From: DAISIL01 sp036822015
Lineage (GTDB): Bacteria > Bacteroidota > Bacteroidia > Cytophagales > Bernardetiaceae
Assembly (NCBI GenBank): GCA_036822015.1
Contig: DAISIL010000027.1
Coordinates: forward strand, 1 to 40,061
Direction of reading: 5' to 3'
Length of the DNA: 40,061 bases
A program made the position numbers and the translations under genes. Below the pieces are notes generated by a model. It was not told the origin of the DNA. It ran no database searches and saw only the letters and a program-made list of their open reading frames with translations. This document shows positions 1 through 7,599 of the stretch, in pieces. The stretch's first letter is position 1. Every line of letters starts with the position of its first letter.

Positions 1-6
1 GAGCAG

Positions 7-1164
7 ATGTACACTTCGGGTGATTTATTCCCTGTGGGCATGGATGTCGTTGAACCTAGTATTGATGATTATTGTTCTTTCGTAGAAAAAGTCTCAGAAT
101 ATGAGCAGTGTAAGAGACCTTGTAAAGTAAATCGTGCAATTAGTATTATTAAGGGCGCTGCTGAGATAAAATGTGCGATCTCTAGTGAAGGTGTAGATTT
201 GTGTGAGGTCAGAAAACGTTTAGGTAGTCTCTCAGATAATCGCTTATTGGATAACCCTAACAATATTAAAGCTCTTCGTAAGCGATATGGATTTGATGTA
301 GGTTATATCCTCAAATTATATGAAAAACTAGATAAATTATCAGAAGACATGTGTCCTAAAGACCCCAACAAGACAAAGAAGGAGGAGGAAGAAAATACTG
401 CTGAATCTATTGTACAAGGTACGCAAGCTAAGCTCGATAGTGTAATTGCAGCAAACTATCCACCTACCCCTTCTTCTAACAGTCTAGCAATTTGTAATTT
501 TAATGGAGAAATGAGACGCACTGGATACCGTGGGAATGGAATTAAGTTTAGCTTGGATATTAGGGGATGCCAGAATGTGAGCGCTTATGGTACGGGTGCT
601 TTCTTAGGCACTTATACATCGGAGTCAGCACTACAAGCCTTCGGTTTTTATGCAGATATATTTAGGCATGTTTTCTTTAACAACCAAGGTATTTCACAAC
701 AGGGCGCAAAAATTATTTTGTTTGGTATGGCTGATAACACCGGAGGAGATAACATCTCTGTTCGCTACACAGATCAGTATGGGGGAACAGTTGAAGATAT
801 ACAAAACTTCTCCTATTACGGAATTAGCAGCACAGGAGATACAACACGTCATGTATTGAACATAAGACGAGGAGAAAGGATCGGAACGAACATAGAACTT
901 GCCGCAGTACGTGCTTATCAGTGGTATAAGGTGTTCCTCAGTAAGGGAGTTAGCCCTGATTTGATTACAGTTTATGCTTACCATAGCCCGAATATAGGAG
1001 GATTACAACGCGGTGTGAGCCTTAATTTTGAGTTTCCTAATGCCTTTGATAAATTACTCAAAACAGATAGCTTTGGAGATGAAATCCAACGGACACACAT
1101 TTATAGGAAAAAACATGGATATCCCCCGGTACTTCCCGCTAGTCTATTTTCACGAAAACCATGA
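7..1164 (+). CDS. Hypothetical protein with divergent OmpA-like C-terminal domain (possibly 5' partial)
   Basis: Function not recognised. From the ATG at 7 it is 385 residues, but the frame is open to base 1, so the true start may lie outside the window. No signal peptide is visible in what is shown. The N-terminal ~115 residues hold six cysteines (23, 35, 39, 56, 66, 116) and charged helices, followed by a Lys/Glu linker (~118-135). Residues ~233-343 read like an OmpA-family peptidoglycan-associated fold: a strand ending in FGMADNTGG stands where HTDNxG usually sits, LAAVRAYQWYKVFLSKGV (~298-315) matches the helix normally reading LSxxRAxAVxxxLxxxGI, and RGVSLNFEF matches the closing RRVxIxI strand. 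About 50 extra residues lie between the first two elements. Its stop overlaps the next start (ATGA), so it is co-translated with the EAD-like gene. The OmpA assignment is by eye. Confidence 0.6.
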   Translation: MYTSGDLFPVGMDVVEPSIDDYCSFVEKVSEYEQCKRPCKVNRAISIIKGAAEIKCAISSEGVDLCEVRKRLGSLSDNRLLDNPNNIKALRKRYGFDVGYILKLYEKLDKLSEDMCPKDPNKTKKEEEENTAESIVQGTQAKLDSVIAANYPPTPSSNSLAICNFNGEMRRTGYRGNGIKFSLDIRGCQNVSAYGTGAFLGTYTSESALQAFGFYADIFRHVFFNNQGISQQGAKIILFGMADNTGGDNISVRYTDQYGGTVEDIQNFSYYGISSTGDTTRHVLNIRRGERIGTNIELAAVRAYQWYKVFLSKGVSPDLITVYAYHSPNIGGLQRGVSLNFEFPNAFDKLLKTDSFGDEIQRTHIYRKKHGYPPVLPASLFSRKP

Positions 1165-1853
1165 GCGAGACAAAAAAAGAAATATTGAACAAATTTGATG
1201 AGTATTTTGAAAAAGCAAGATTTGAAGATCTTTTACATTATTTACTAAAAAATGTAAAAGAAAATAGAATTCCGCTCGCTCTCGAAGATGAAATACGAGA
1301 TATTTTAGGACAGATCAAGAGTAATCAAGCAGATTATAATAAAGGTGTCATGAGCGAGGGAGAATGGTCATTATCAAAGAGTAAATCAAGAGAGCGGATT
1401 GTAGCCCTAAAAAAGAGATTAAGAGAAGAAGATAGCTCAAATAAAGGTTGTACGCAAGGGAATCTACTAGAATTAATGATCTATGTAGTGTTAATTATTT
1501 TAGCTCATGTGTACATATTTTATTCACAAATGAGTCCTAAACTTAATCCTTTTATTGATGGAACGCGGTTTTATGAGGGCTTCAACGAGGTAACTTTCTT
1601 GATATATCCCTTAGTCGGTCGGTTTACTCTTGCCACAATTTTAATTAGCTTAGTCTCAATCATCATCTCACTCATCTGGTTAGAGAGGACATGTATTTAC
1701 TTACCGCTTACATTGTTTAAGCACCTCCATTATCAACCAGAAAAGTATAAAGCGGCACTTAATTTGATACAAGTTTTTGGAGTACTATGGATATCTTATG
1801 TTTTTGGAATCAAAGATGTTGTCGGAGACATTATTTTATCTCTAATAAAATGA
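1161..1853 (+). CDS. Membrane protein with N-terminal EAD11-like effector-associated domain
   Basis: A 230-residue protein. Residues ~8-92 are a charged all-helical domain with the layout of effector-associated domain 11: a short helix (FEDLLHYLLKNV), a central helix (EIRDILGQIKSNQADYNKG), a V/L-MSEGEW turn, then a basic-acidic helix ending KKRLREE. In established work these domains are death-domain-like adaptors joining sensors to effectors in bacterial conflict systems. The rest is hydrophobic, with membrane segments near 102-121, 155-175 and 199-217, so the EAD-like part is predicted to face the cytoplasm. Start and stop both overlap neighbours by 4 bases (1161-1164 and 1850-1853), giving a three-gene operon. 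Domain identity is from pattern recognition only. The membrane part could be an anchor or a pore-type effector. Confidence 0.6.
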   Translation: MSETKKEILNKFDEYFEKARFEDLLHYLLKNVKENRIPLALEDEIRDILGQIKSNQADYNKGVMSEGEWSLSKSKSRERIVALKKRLREEDSSNKGCTQGNLLELMIYVVLIILAHVYIFYSQMSPKLNPFIDGTRFYEGFNEVTFLIYPLVGRFTLATILISLVSIIISLIWLERTCIYLPLTLFKHLHYQPEKYKAALNLIQVFGVLWISYVFGIKDVVGDIILSLIK

Positions 1854-3238
1854 GAATTAGATTATTTCAGCTAATAATTTCGTTGTTTACTTTTGCAAAT
1901 GGCATTTCTGCTCAAGAAGATGGCCTGCAAGTTCATAAGGTGTCTCATTTTTCTTTTGAAGAGCCGATCCACAGTATTTGTGCTGGTCGTGATAGCAGCT
2001 ACGTTATTTTAGGAACGCTTACGGGAAAATTAATTTTTTGGTATCCTTATCGAGGTGATACGGTTGTTTGCCATGTTAGTGATTCGCCGATTAATAGAAT
2101 ACGTTTATCTTACATTGAAGATACAACTTTTTATTTTGTAACCTCAGAAGGTTGTATGTTTCGAGGTAATATAAGAAATCATAATGTGTCTCCTCACTGT
2201 GTTCTAAGAAACGAAAAATATCCAGAACTTTATGTAATAGAGCCTTCGGTCAAGGATAAGAGTAAAGTTTGGCTAGGTGGTAGAAGTGGAGTAGTTTATA
2301 TCTATGATTTTGAGGAGAGAAAAATTAATAAGGTGTATTCAAATAAAACTAACGGAGTCTTTTATCATATTACTAACCTAAGACATGCAAAAAATGGGAA
2401 CGCGCTTCTAATTAGTGATGGTAAACAAATTACTGAGATAGATGCTGAAGGTAAGGTTATTCGATTTCATCCTGATAAAGATGCTGGCTACTATATTGGT
2501 GCAAAGCATGAAGATTGTATAATTATTAAAAATAACATAAGAAACAATATTTCTTTTGTATGTGATGATTCGAGTATTGAAGTCATTCCTTTAGAAGAAA
2601 AATTGCTTCAATTAACAGAAATATATGTTTTACATGATGAATATGTTTTATTTGGCGGCCATGGAAGCGGATTAAGAGCCTTAAATGTGAAAGATTATTC
2701 AATAGCATCAGTAAAGACAGAACCAAATTTGCTATCGGTTGTACATGGTCTTGGATTAAGTCTTGATGGTAGATTTGTTACCACCTTAGAGGAGAAAAAA
2801 GTTACACTTTGGAAATTTGTACGAGAACATATCCCGGAAGATACATTGATAGTAAAATACATATATTTCAAACTTCGTTCAGATGAGTTTGAAAACCCCA
2901 GTTTAGTAGAAAAAGAAATGGATTCTTTAATTGGTTTGCTATCGAGATACAATACGAACTATCTGATTCATATAAAAGCACATACAGATATGGATTTGCC
3001 GCCAGAATATCCTGATTATGAACTAGTCAAGAATTTGCATATAGATCTTTCTAAAAAAAGAGGGAATAAAATTCAAAAAATTCTTATTAGTAAAGGAATA
3101 GCGCAAAATAATATTCAGGTTTGGCCTATTGGCGGTCAAGAACCTATCGTAAAGGATCAAAAAAACTCAGTGCTAAATCGACGAGTAGAGTTCTATATAG
3201 TCAAAAAATCCCCCCCGCCTCCTGACAGGGGGGAGTAA
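1850..3238 (+). CDS. Secreted WD40-like beta-propeller protein with C-terminal OmpA-like domain
   Basis: I place the start at the ATG at 1850, which overlaps the previous stop as ATGA and gives a clean signal peptide (~1-22, ending GISAQ). A longer frame from 1787 would lose that signal. The 462-residue product is then periplasmic or outer-membrane attached. Residues ~30-335 are repeated beta-rich blades such as SYVILGTLTGKLIFW and FVTTLEEKKVTLWKF, typical of a WD40-like propeller. Residues ~340-452 form an OmpA-like domain: IHIKAHTDMD, then LSKKRGNKIQKILISKGI, then a closing LNRRVEFYIV. OmpA-like domains usually bind peptidoglycan. The product ends in a PPPP stretch whose DNA also holds the terminator of the opposing gene. 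Last of the three-gene overlapping operon; base composition is AT-rich like its partners. Confidence 0.65.
   Translation: MRIRLFQLIISLFTFANGISAQEDGLQVHKVSHFSFEEPIHSICAGRDSSYVILGTLTGKLIFWYPYRGDTVVCHVSDSPINRIRLSYIEDTTFYFVTSEGCMFRGNIRNHNVSPHCVLRNEKYPELYVIEPSVKDKSKVWLGGRSGVVYIYDFEERKINKVYSNKTNGVFYHITNLRHAKNGNALLISDGKQITEIDAEGKVIRFHPDKDAGYYIGAKHEDCIIIKNNIRNNISFVCDDSSIEVIPLEEKLLQLTEIYVLHDEYVLFGGHGSGLRALNVKDYSIASVKTEPNLLSVVHGLGLSLDGRFVTTLEEKKVTLWKFVREHIPEDTLIVKYIYFKLRSDEFENPSLVEKEMDSLIGLLSRYNTNYLIHIKAHTDMDLPPEYPDYELVKNLHIDLSKKRGNKIQKILISKGIAQNNIQVWPIGGQEPIVKDQKNSVLNRRVEFYIVKKSPPPPDRGE
3203..3234 (-). terminator. Intrinsic terminator of the LuxR-type gene, inside the end of the opposing coding region
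   Basis: Read on the minus strand, a stem of six G:C pairs plus one A:T pair (arms 3228-3234 and 3209-3215, 12-base loop) is followed by a run of six T (complement of A 3203-3208). It lies just past the stop of the minus-strand HTH gene and within the last codons of the plus-strand WD40/OmpA gene. Confidence 0.5.
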
Positions 3239-3241
3239 CAG

Positions 3242-3445
3242 CTACATTTTCCCCCATTTCAGCCTAAACCAGATGATGGCTAGGTGGGTGCGGTTTTTGG
3301 CACGGAAAGCTTTCTTGAGCTTTTTGAGGGAGGAATCCACCGTAGGTAGGGAACAAAAAAGCAGATCGGCTATTTCCTGGTTGGAATAGCCATCACAGAG
3401 CGCGTCCAGCAACTGGCGCTCACGAAGCGTGGGGTAGTAGGGCAT
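3242..3445 (-). CDS. Minimal LuxR/GerE-type helix-turn-helix protein
   Basis: A 67-residue protein that is nearly only a DNA-binding domain. The sequence LRERQLLDALCDGYSNQEIA, then LLFCSLPTVDSSLKKLKKAF, follows the LuxR/GerE consensus (LTxREREVLxLLxxGxSNKEIA ... TVKxHLxxIxxKL). I chose the ATG at 3445. A TTG at 3502 would add 19 hydrophobic residues, which could be a membrane anchor but uses a poor start codon. It has no receiver or sensor domain. It is convergent with the WD40/OmpA gene, the two stops being 3 bases apart. Its target is unknown; the upstream operon is a natural guess only. It could also be the surviving end of a larger regulator. Confidence 0.6.
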   Translation of the reverse strand: MPYYPTLRERQLLDALCDGYSNQEIADLLFCSLPTVDSSLKKLKKAFRAKNRTHLAIIWFRLKWGKM

Positions 3446-3685
3446 GAGAAAAAGCGTTGTGGAAATAAAGAAATAGTAGTAGGCGTAACAGAGCTTCCCC
3501 AACGGTTTTGACGAAAAAACAAAAAAGACCCTAAAAAGCCTGAAAATTACACGGACAAAAAAAGGACAATGGTAAGTGCTTTGTTTTCAGGGAATTTTAA
3601 TGGGTGTTCGTAGGCGAGCTTATGTGCTGCTGTATCGAGGGCAAGATTTTTGTACGCTCTGAGAAAAGATGATCCATGCCAAAGT

Positions 3686-4216
3686 ATGATACAGTTACTC
3701 GAATACATTACAAATACCTTAGAAAGTTTGGAATTGCCTTATATGCTTTCTGGGAGTATTGCAATGAATACCTACACCACGCCCAGAATGACAAGGGATA
3801 TAGACATTATCATCCATCTGGAAAGTCAGGATGTTGATAAATTTGTGGCGGCCTTTGAGCAGGATTTTTATTGCTATAAACCAGGTATTGTAGAGGAGGT
3901 AGCTCGTAGAGGCATGTTTAATTTGATCGATAACCGGACGAGCTATAAAGTAGATTTTATTGTTCGTAAGGATAGCGAATATAGAATAGAGGAGTTTAGC
4001 AGAAAACAAAGAACAAATGTTTTTGGATTTGACACTTATGTCGTAAGTTTAGAGGACTTAATCATATCCAAATTTATCTGGATTCAAGTGCTACAGAGCG
4101 ATCAACAAAAAGAAGATATTCGTAACTTACTTGAAAGTGAAAAAATCAATACAGAATATCTCATATACTGGATCAAAAAACTGAATCTTCAAACCTTTAA
4201 CTTGCTTTCCTTATGA
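3686..4216 (+). CDS. Nucleotidyltransferase-fold protein (AbiEii-like/DUF6036-like)
   Basis: A 176-residue protein from the ATG at 3686; a TTG at 3650 would add 12 unremarkable residues. It shows the DNA polymerase-beta-type nucleotidyltransferase signature: YMLSGSIAM (GS at 23-24), RDIDI (Asp38 and Asp40) and a third acidic strand KVDF (Asp90). The family is a small stand-alone nucleotidyltransferase that is common in cyanobacteria, Chloroflexi and Bacteroidota and is usually followed by an 80-90 residue partner, as here. Some relatives are named AbiEii/AbiGii toxins, but no activity is proven for this branch. The gene overlaps the downstream partner by ATGA at 4213-4216. AT-rich like the rest of the first 4.5 kb. 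A toxin-antitoxin or nucleotide-modifying role is inference. Confidence 0.7.
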   Translation: MIQLLEYITNTLESLELPYMLSGSIAMNTYTTPRMTRDIDIIIHLESQDVDKFVAAFEQDFYCYKPGIVEEVARRGMFNLIDNRTSYKVDFIVRKDSEYRIEEFSRKQRTNVFGFDTYVVSLEDLIISKFIWIQVLQSDQQKEDIRNLLESEKINTEYLIYWIKKLNLQTFNLLSL

Positions 4217-4479
4217 ACGACACGACCCCGGACATGCGAAAAAGACAATTAGAAGGAATTTTACGTATGAGTGCCGCCGAACGCTCCATACAGGGAATGG
4301 AGATGATTGACTTCGTACGCATGACGGTAGAAAACAGCATCCGAAGAGATAATCCTAATCTTTCAGAGACAGAATTTAAGATAGCCATTTTTAAACGCTA
4401 CTACGGGAAAGAGTTTTCCGAGGAAGAACAGACCCGTATCGTGGCACACTTTCGGGAGCTAGAAAAAAAGAAGAGCTAA
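4213..4479 (+). CDS. Small partner protein of the nucleotidyltransferase module
   Basis: An 88-residue, charged, mostly helical protein. It has the features of the partner that usually follows this nucleotidyltransferase type: MSAAERSIQGMEM near residues 19-31, then RRDNPNLSETE (~44-54) and KRYYGKEFSEEEQ. No enzyme motif is visible. It starts inside the stop of the nucleotidyltransferase (ATGA), implying coupled translation and probably a complex. Its own TAA (4477-4479) interlocks with the TAG of the convergent sensor gene (4476-4478 on the other strand), so there is no room for a terminator between them. Antitoxin-like or accessory function is inference from pairing. Confidence 0.65.
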   Translation: MNDTTPDMRKRQLEGILRMSAAERSIQGMEMIDFVRMTVENSIRRDNPNLSETEFKIAIFKRYYGKEFSEEEQTRIVAHFRELEKKKS

Positions 4480-7478
4480 GGCGAGGCTTCAACATACGCT
4501 CTGGCCCATTCATAGACCAGGGTGGTGTAGGTCTTGCCAGGGGACTTTTCTAGGGCTAGTTTTTCCTTAGAGATGCGGGCGCAGGCTCTTTGCAAGCTAT
4601 TGACTGCTATGCCTCCAATAAACTCGCGAGTTTTGTACTGGTTACCTTTACAAACAACAAGTGCCATCACCTGGAGGGCCTGCTCGGAGGAAAGCCCCTT
4701 TTCTTTGATCGCCTGTATCAGCCGTGGGTACAGCGAGCGCATCTCTTCTTCAAACTGCCGGGCATCCTCCTCCTTGTTGATGTTTTTGTATTGCACCACG
4801 CTATCCAGACGATCTCTTATGGCTTCCTGTACTTTTCTGAAATGTGTAAATATTTTTTGTAGCTCTTCCAAAAGATGATACATTCTGGGTCTCATTTGGT
4901 GCTTGTAGTCCTCAAAGCCCGTGAACACCTCGCCTTCCTCGCCCAGGAATCTTAGCGGCTCGATGAGCTGGATCTGTTGGTACATGCTTTCAAGGGTGGC
5001 TTCGGCCTCTTCGCTATTTTGTTGAAGTTTTACAATTTCTTCTTGAAGAGCTTCGTTTCGCAGGTCAGCTTTTTGTTTTTGTAAGAAGGCATCCTCCATG
5101 CGTTTGCGCCTTGTTTCGGCTTCTTTTTCGGCGATCTGTATCCTTTGTCGCTCCCGCTCTCGTTTTTTGGTGAGGACGAATACGCCCGCTATCACCCCAA
5201 GCAAAAGTAGCCCGATCAATACGCCCCCCCAGAGGGTTTCCCACCAAAACGGCACCACATGTAAGAACAGCCGTTCGGTATGGGGCTGCCCTGCGGGGGT
5301 CTGGAACCGGTAGAAAGCCCTGATTTCTAGCTCGGTGTAGTGGGGAGGGAGATTGGGTAGGAGGAGTTGGTTGTCCGTAGCTTGCGCCCACGCCGTCCAC
5401 TGGCTGCGATGGCGGGTACGGTAGGCAAAGCGCACCTGCCCAGGTAGGTGTTGGGTGGTCGCGTGTGCTTGTAGGCGTAGCGAACGCTCGTGTGTGTACA
5501 GGGTATCGCCACCAAAAAAACGCCCTCCTTGTGTGCGCCAGCGCAGCGAATCTGCAACAAAGACCTCCAACTGCCGCACAAAAGGACGCAACACGGGCAG
5601 ATCGAAGATACTCGTGTCGATGTCAAAAAAGTAAGCCTTCGCATCGCCCGTCGTGAACAAGACGCGCTGGGAGTTATCCAGGTCAGTGGTGAGGGAGTTT
5701 TGTTGGGGTTCTTGCCGAAAGGCAAAACCGTTATCGCCATCAAACCAATAAAACGGATTGGGAACGCTGGCTTTGTCCGCTGCGGCCCTCCAACGATAAA
5801 ACCGCTCTACGTGTATGGCCAGCAGCCCGTTTTTTTTGTGGGAAGCCAACAAGATACGCCTTTGATCGACAAGAGCGACTGTTTCGGTCATGCCTTCGAG
5901 GAGGTCGGGGCAGATGCGTTTGAGCGTGTCGTTTTCCCAAAGCCAAAGTCCGTCTTGCATCGTAGCTCCCCAGAGGTTGCCGCGTGGGTCTTTGTCGATG
6001 GAGATGAACCCAAGGCTGTCGCCTTCGGTTGTCAGGATGGGCGTAAGTGTGTTTTGTTGGCGGTCGTAGCGGAGGGTTTTGTTCCGAAACCCGAGGAGAT
6101 ACTGATCGCCACCCAGTGGCTGTACGTCGATGGGGTTTTGGACTTCTCCGGTCATTTGTCTATCCAAAAAATGGATTTGTTCACCCGTAAAATCAAACCA
6201 GCGCACACCCATGACCCCGAAAGCGATGATCTCGCGACGGTTTTGGTCGATATGCGCCCCGAGTGCAGCGTCTTGGGTGGTTTTGTTCGGCTTCTCTAGC
6301 CAGGTGTATGTCTTTTGATCGTACAAAAAAGTGCCTAAGGCATGTGGCATCACGAGTTGCTGCTCTGGTGTTTGGCACATGGCGAAGTAGAAGTCGTCTA
6401 AACTCGAGGCGTATTTTTGTCCTACCACCGCAGCGGGAATCTTCTCTGTCCCAAATTGCGCTGCGTCTTTATCTGTTGCGCTAAATAAACCACTGCCATA
6501 ACTGCCCACCCACCACCGGCGATACGCATACTGAAAAGCCCAGAGGTTGTTTTGGGGTAGTCCCTGGGCGGCATCGAAATAAAAGAAGGGCTTTGCCGGA
6601 ATCTTGTACAGCCCCGTTTCGGTGCCGAGCCAGCAGTTGCCGTGCCGGTCTTCTAGGGCTATTTTGGGTTGGCAGGCAGGAAAGTCGTAGCGCCTTTGGT
6701 TGAGCAGGACATGGGGCCGTTCCATCGGAAAATAAAAAATGTCTCCTCTTTGGGTAGCCAGCGGAACGCCCAATGTGCTATCGGCTTGGGCAGCCTCTAT
6801 TAGGCGACCGCTGCGGTAGTGCCACAACTGCTCATCAGATTTGAGTAGCTGTCCTCCTTTGCCTTTGGATACAAAATGCCACCATCCATAATGATTTACG
6901 GGCATGGACAAAGGCTGTTGTTTTTTGGTCTTTGGATGATAGAAATAAAACCTTGATAGGTCTCTGTTGGCGAGCAGCCAGGTCTCTTCGTCCAGTTTTT
7001 CCAACAACCTTCCAGGAAATACCTGGGCAAGGGTATCAAAACGTAGAGATTGGGTATTAAAAACAATCATTTGATAACCACCGGGGTTCTCCGAAGACGG
7101 AAACTGCCCCACGATGTATCGCTGTGCTGCCAGCGGAAGAAAGCACCCCGTTGTATCATCTCGAAACGGCAACGGATACTCGTTTACCTGATCTCCAACG
7201 ATCCGAAAGACAACCCTGTTGGATATGCCCCAAAGGGTATCGTTTTGGTGGTCTAGTCGCGTAATAAAATGCCCTTTCAGGAAAGCCGTAAAGCGGTTTC
7301 CATCAAAACGAGAGAGTTCGGTTTTGGTGCCTACCCAGATATTTCCTTGTTGGTCTTCAAGGAGTTCGGTGATCTGTAGGCTGGGTAGCCCATTTTCGGT
7401 ATCGAATTTTTGATGGGCGAGATGTTGGGCAGAGAGGACAATAGGCCAAAGGGTGCAGCAGAGGAACCAGAGTCGCAT
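4476..7478 (-). CDS. Reg_prop/triple-Y sensor protein with coiled coil and LuxR-like C-terminus
   Basis: A 1000-residue protein. A signal peptide (~1-18, ending LSAQ) is followed by beta-propeller repeats of the Reg_prop type (for example ENGLPSLQITELLEDQQGNI and GNIWVGT, and later KIALEDRHGNCWLGTETGLY). A Y_Y_Y-type immunoglobulin-like domain follows (~650-740, with FAYRTRHRSQWTAW), then one membrane segment (~748-770) and a cytoplasmic coiled coil (~771-845). There are no histidine kinase H, N or G boxes. The last ~75 residues (LSSEQALQVMALVVCKG ... VNSLQRACARISKEKL, ~932-977) align by eye with a LuxR-type HTH but are degenerate. Inferred role: a membrane-bound periplasmic ligand sensor that acts without a kinase. 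An alternative is that the C-terminus binds protein rather than DNA. It lies downstream of thrS on the same strand, 121 bases away. Confidence 0.8.
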   Translation of the reverse strand: MRLWFLCCTLWPIVLSAQHLAHQKFDTENGLPSLQITELLEDQQGNIWVGTKTELSRFDGNRFTAFLKGHFITRLDHQNDTLWGISNRVVFRIVGDQVNEYPLPFRDDTTGCFLPLAAQRYIVGQFPSSENPGGYQMIVFNTQSLRFDTLAQVFPGRLLEKLDEETWLLANRDLSRFYFYHPKTKKQQPLSMPVNHYGWWHFVSKGKGGQLLKSDEQLWHYRSGRLIEAAQADSTLGVPLATQRGDIFYFPMERPHVLLNQRRYDFPACQPKIALEDRHGNCWLGTETGLYKIPAKPFFYFDAAQGLPQNNLWAFQYAYRRWWVGSYGSGLFSATDKDAAQFGTEKIPAAVVGQKYASSLDDFYFAMCQTPEQQLVMPHALGTFLYDQKTYTWLEKPNKTTQDAALGAHIDQNRREIIAFGVMGVRWFDFTGEQIHFLDRQMTGEVQNPIDVQPLGGDQYLLGFRNKTLRYDRQQNTLTPILTTEGDSLGFISIDKDPRGNLWGATMQDGLWLWENDTLKRICPDLLEGMTETVALVDQRRILLASHKKNGLLAIHVERFYRWRAAADKASVPNPFYWFDGDNGFAFRQEPQQNSLTTDLDNSQRVLFTTGDAKAYFFDIDTSIFDLPVLRPFVRQLEVFVADSLRWRTQGGRFFGGDTLYTHERSLRLQAHATTQHLPGQVRFAYRTRHRSQWTAWAQATDNQLLLPNLPPHYTELEIRAFYRFQTPAGQPHTERLFLHVVPFWWETLWGGVLIGLLLLGVIAGVFVLTKKRERERQRIQIAEKEAETRRKRMEDAFLQKQKADLRNEALQEEIVKLQQNSEEAEATLESMYQQIQLIEPLRFLGEEGEVFTGFEDYKHQMRPRMYHLLEELQKIFTHFRKVQEAIRDRLDSVVQYKNINKEEDARQFEEEMRSLYPRLIQAIKEKGLSSEQALQVMALVVCKGNQYKTREFIGGIAVNSLQRACARISKEKLALEKSPGKTYTTLVYEWARAYVEASP

Positions 7479-7502
7479 CGCTTAATGGAGGGTGGTAGTA
7501 AG

Positions 7503-7540
7503 TATGGCAATATGGTTATTTTTTTTGATTTCTTGCCATA
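7503..7540. repeat. Inverted repeat upstream of the Reg_prop sensor gene
   Basis: TATGGCAA (7503-7510) and TTGCCATA (7533-7540) form a perfect 8-base inverted repeat with a T-rich 22-base centre. It lies 25-62 bases before the sensor gene's start and 60 bases past the thrS stop. It could be an operator, or a weak terminator or attenuator between the two genes; the sequence does not decide. Confidence 0.35.
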
Positions 7541-7599
7541 ATCCTACATGTTTTTGCTGGAGCGTCCCCTGCTGTTTGCATATTTTGCCCGTGATGTCT

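Noticed and set aside
1787..1849. An earlier start for the WD40/OmpA gene
   Set aside because: It would bury the signal peptide behind 21 Cys-rich residues and overlap the membrane gene by 67 bases; the ATG at 1850 has the same ATGA joint as the previous gene pair.
3500..3685. A promoter or small RNA in the gap between the LuxR-type and nucleotidyltransferase genes
   Set aside because: The stretch has A-runs and T-runs but no TAnnTTTG with TTG at proper spacing, and no stable hairpin that I could find by eye.
5490..6299. A 269-codon plus-strand frame inside the Reg_prop sensor gene
   Set aside because: No domain or start context, and the minus-strand gene is well supported over its whole length.
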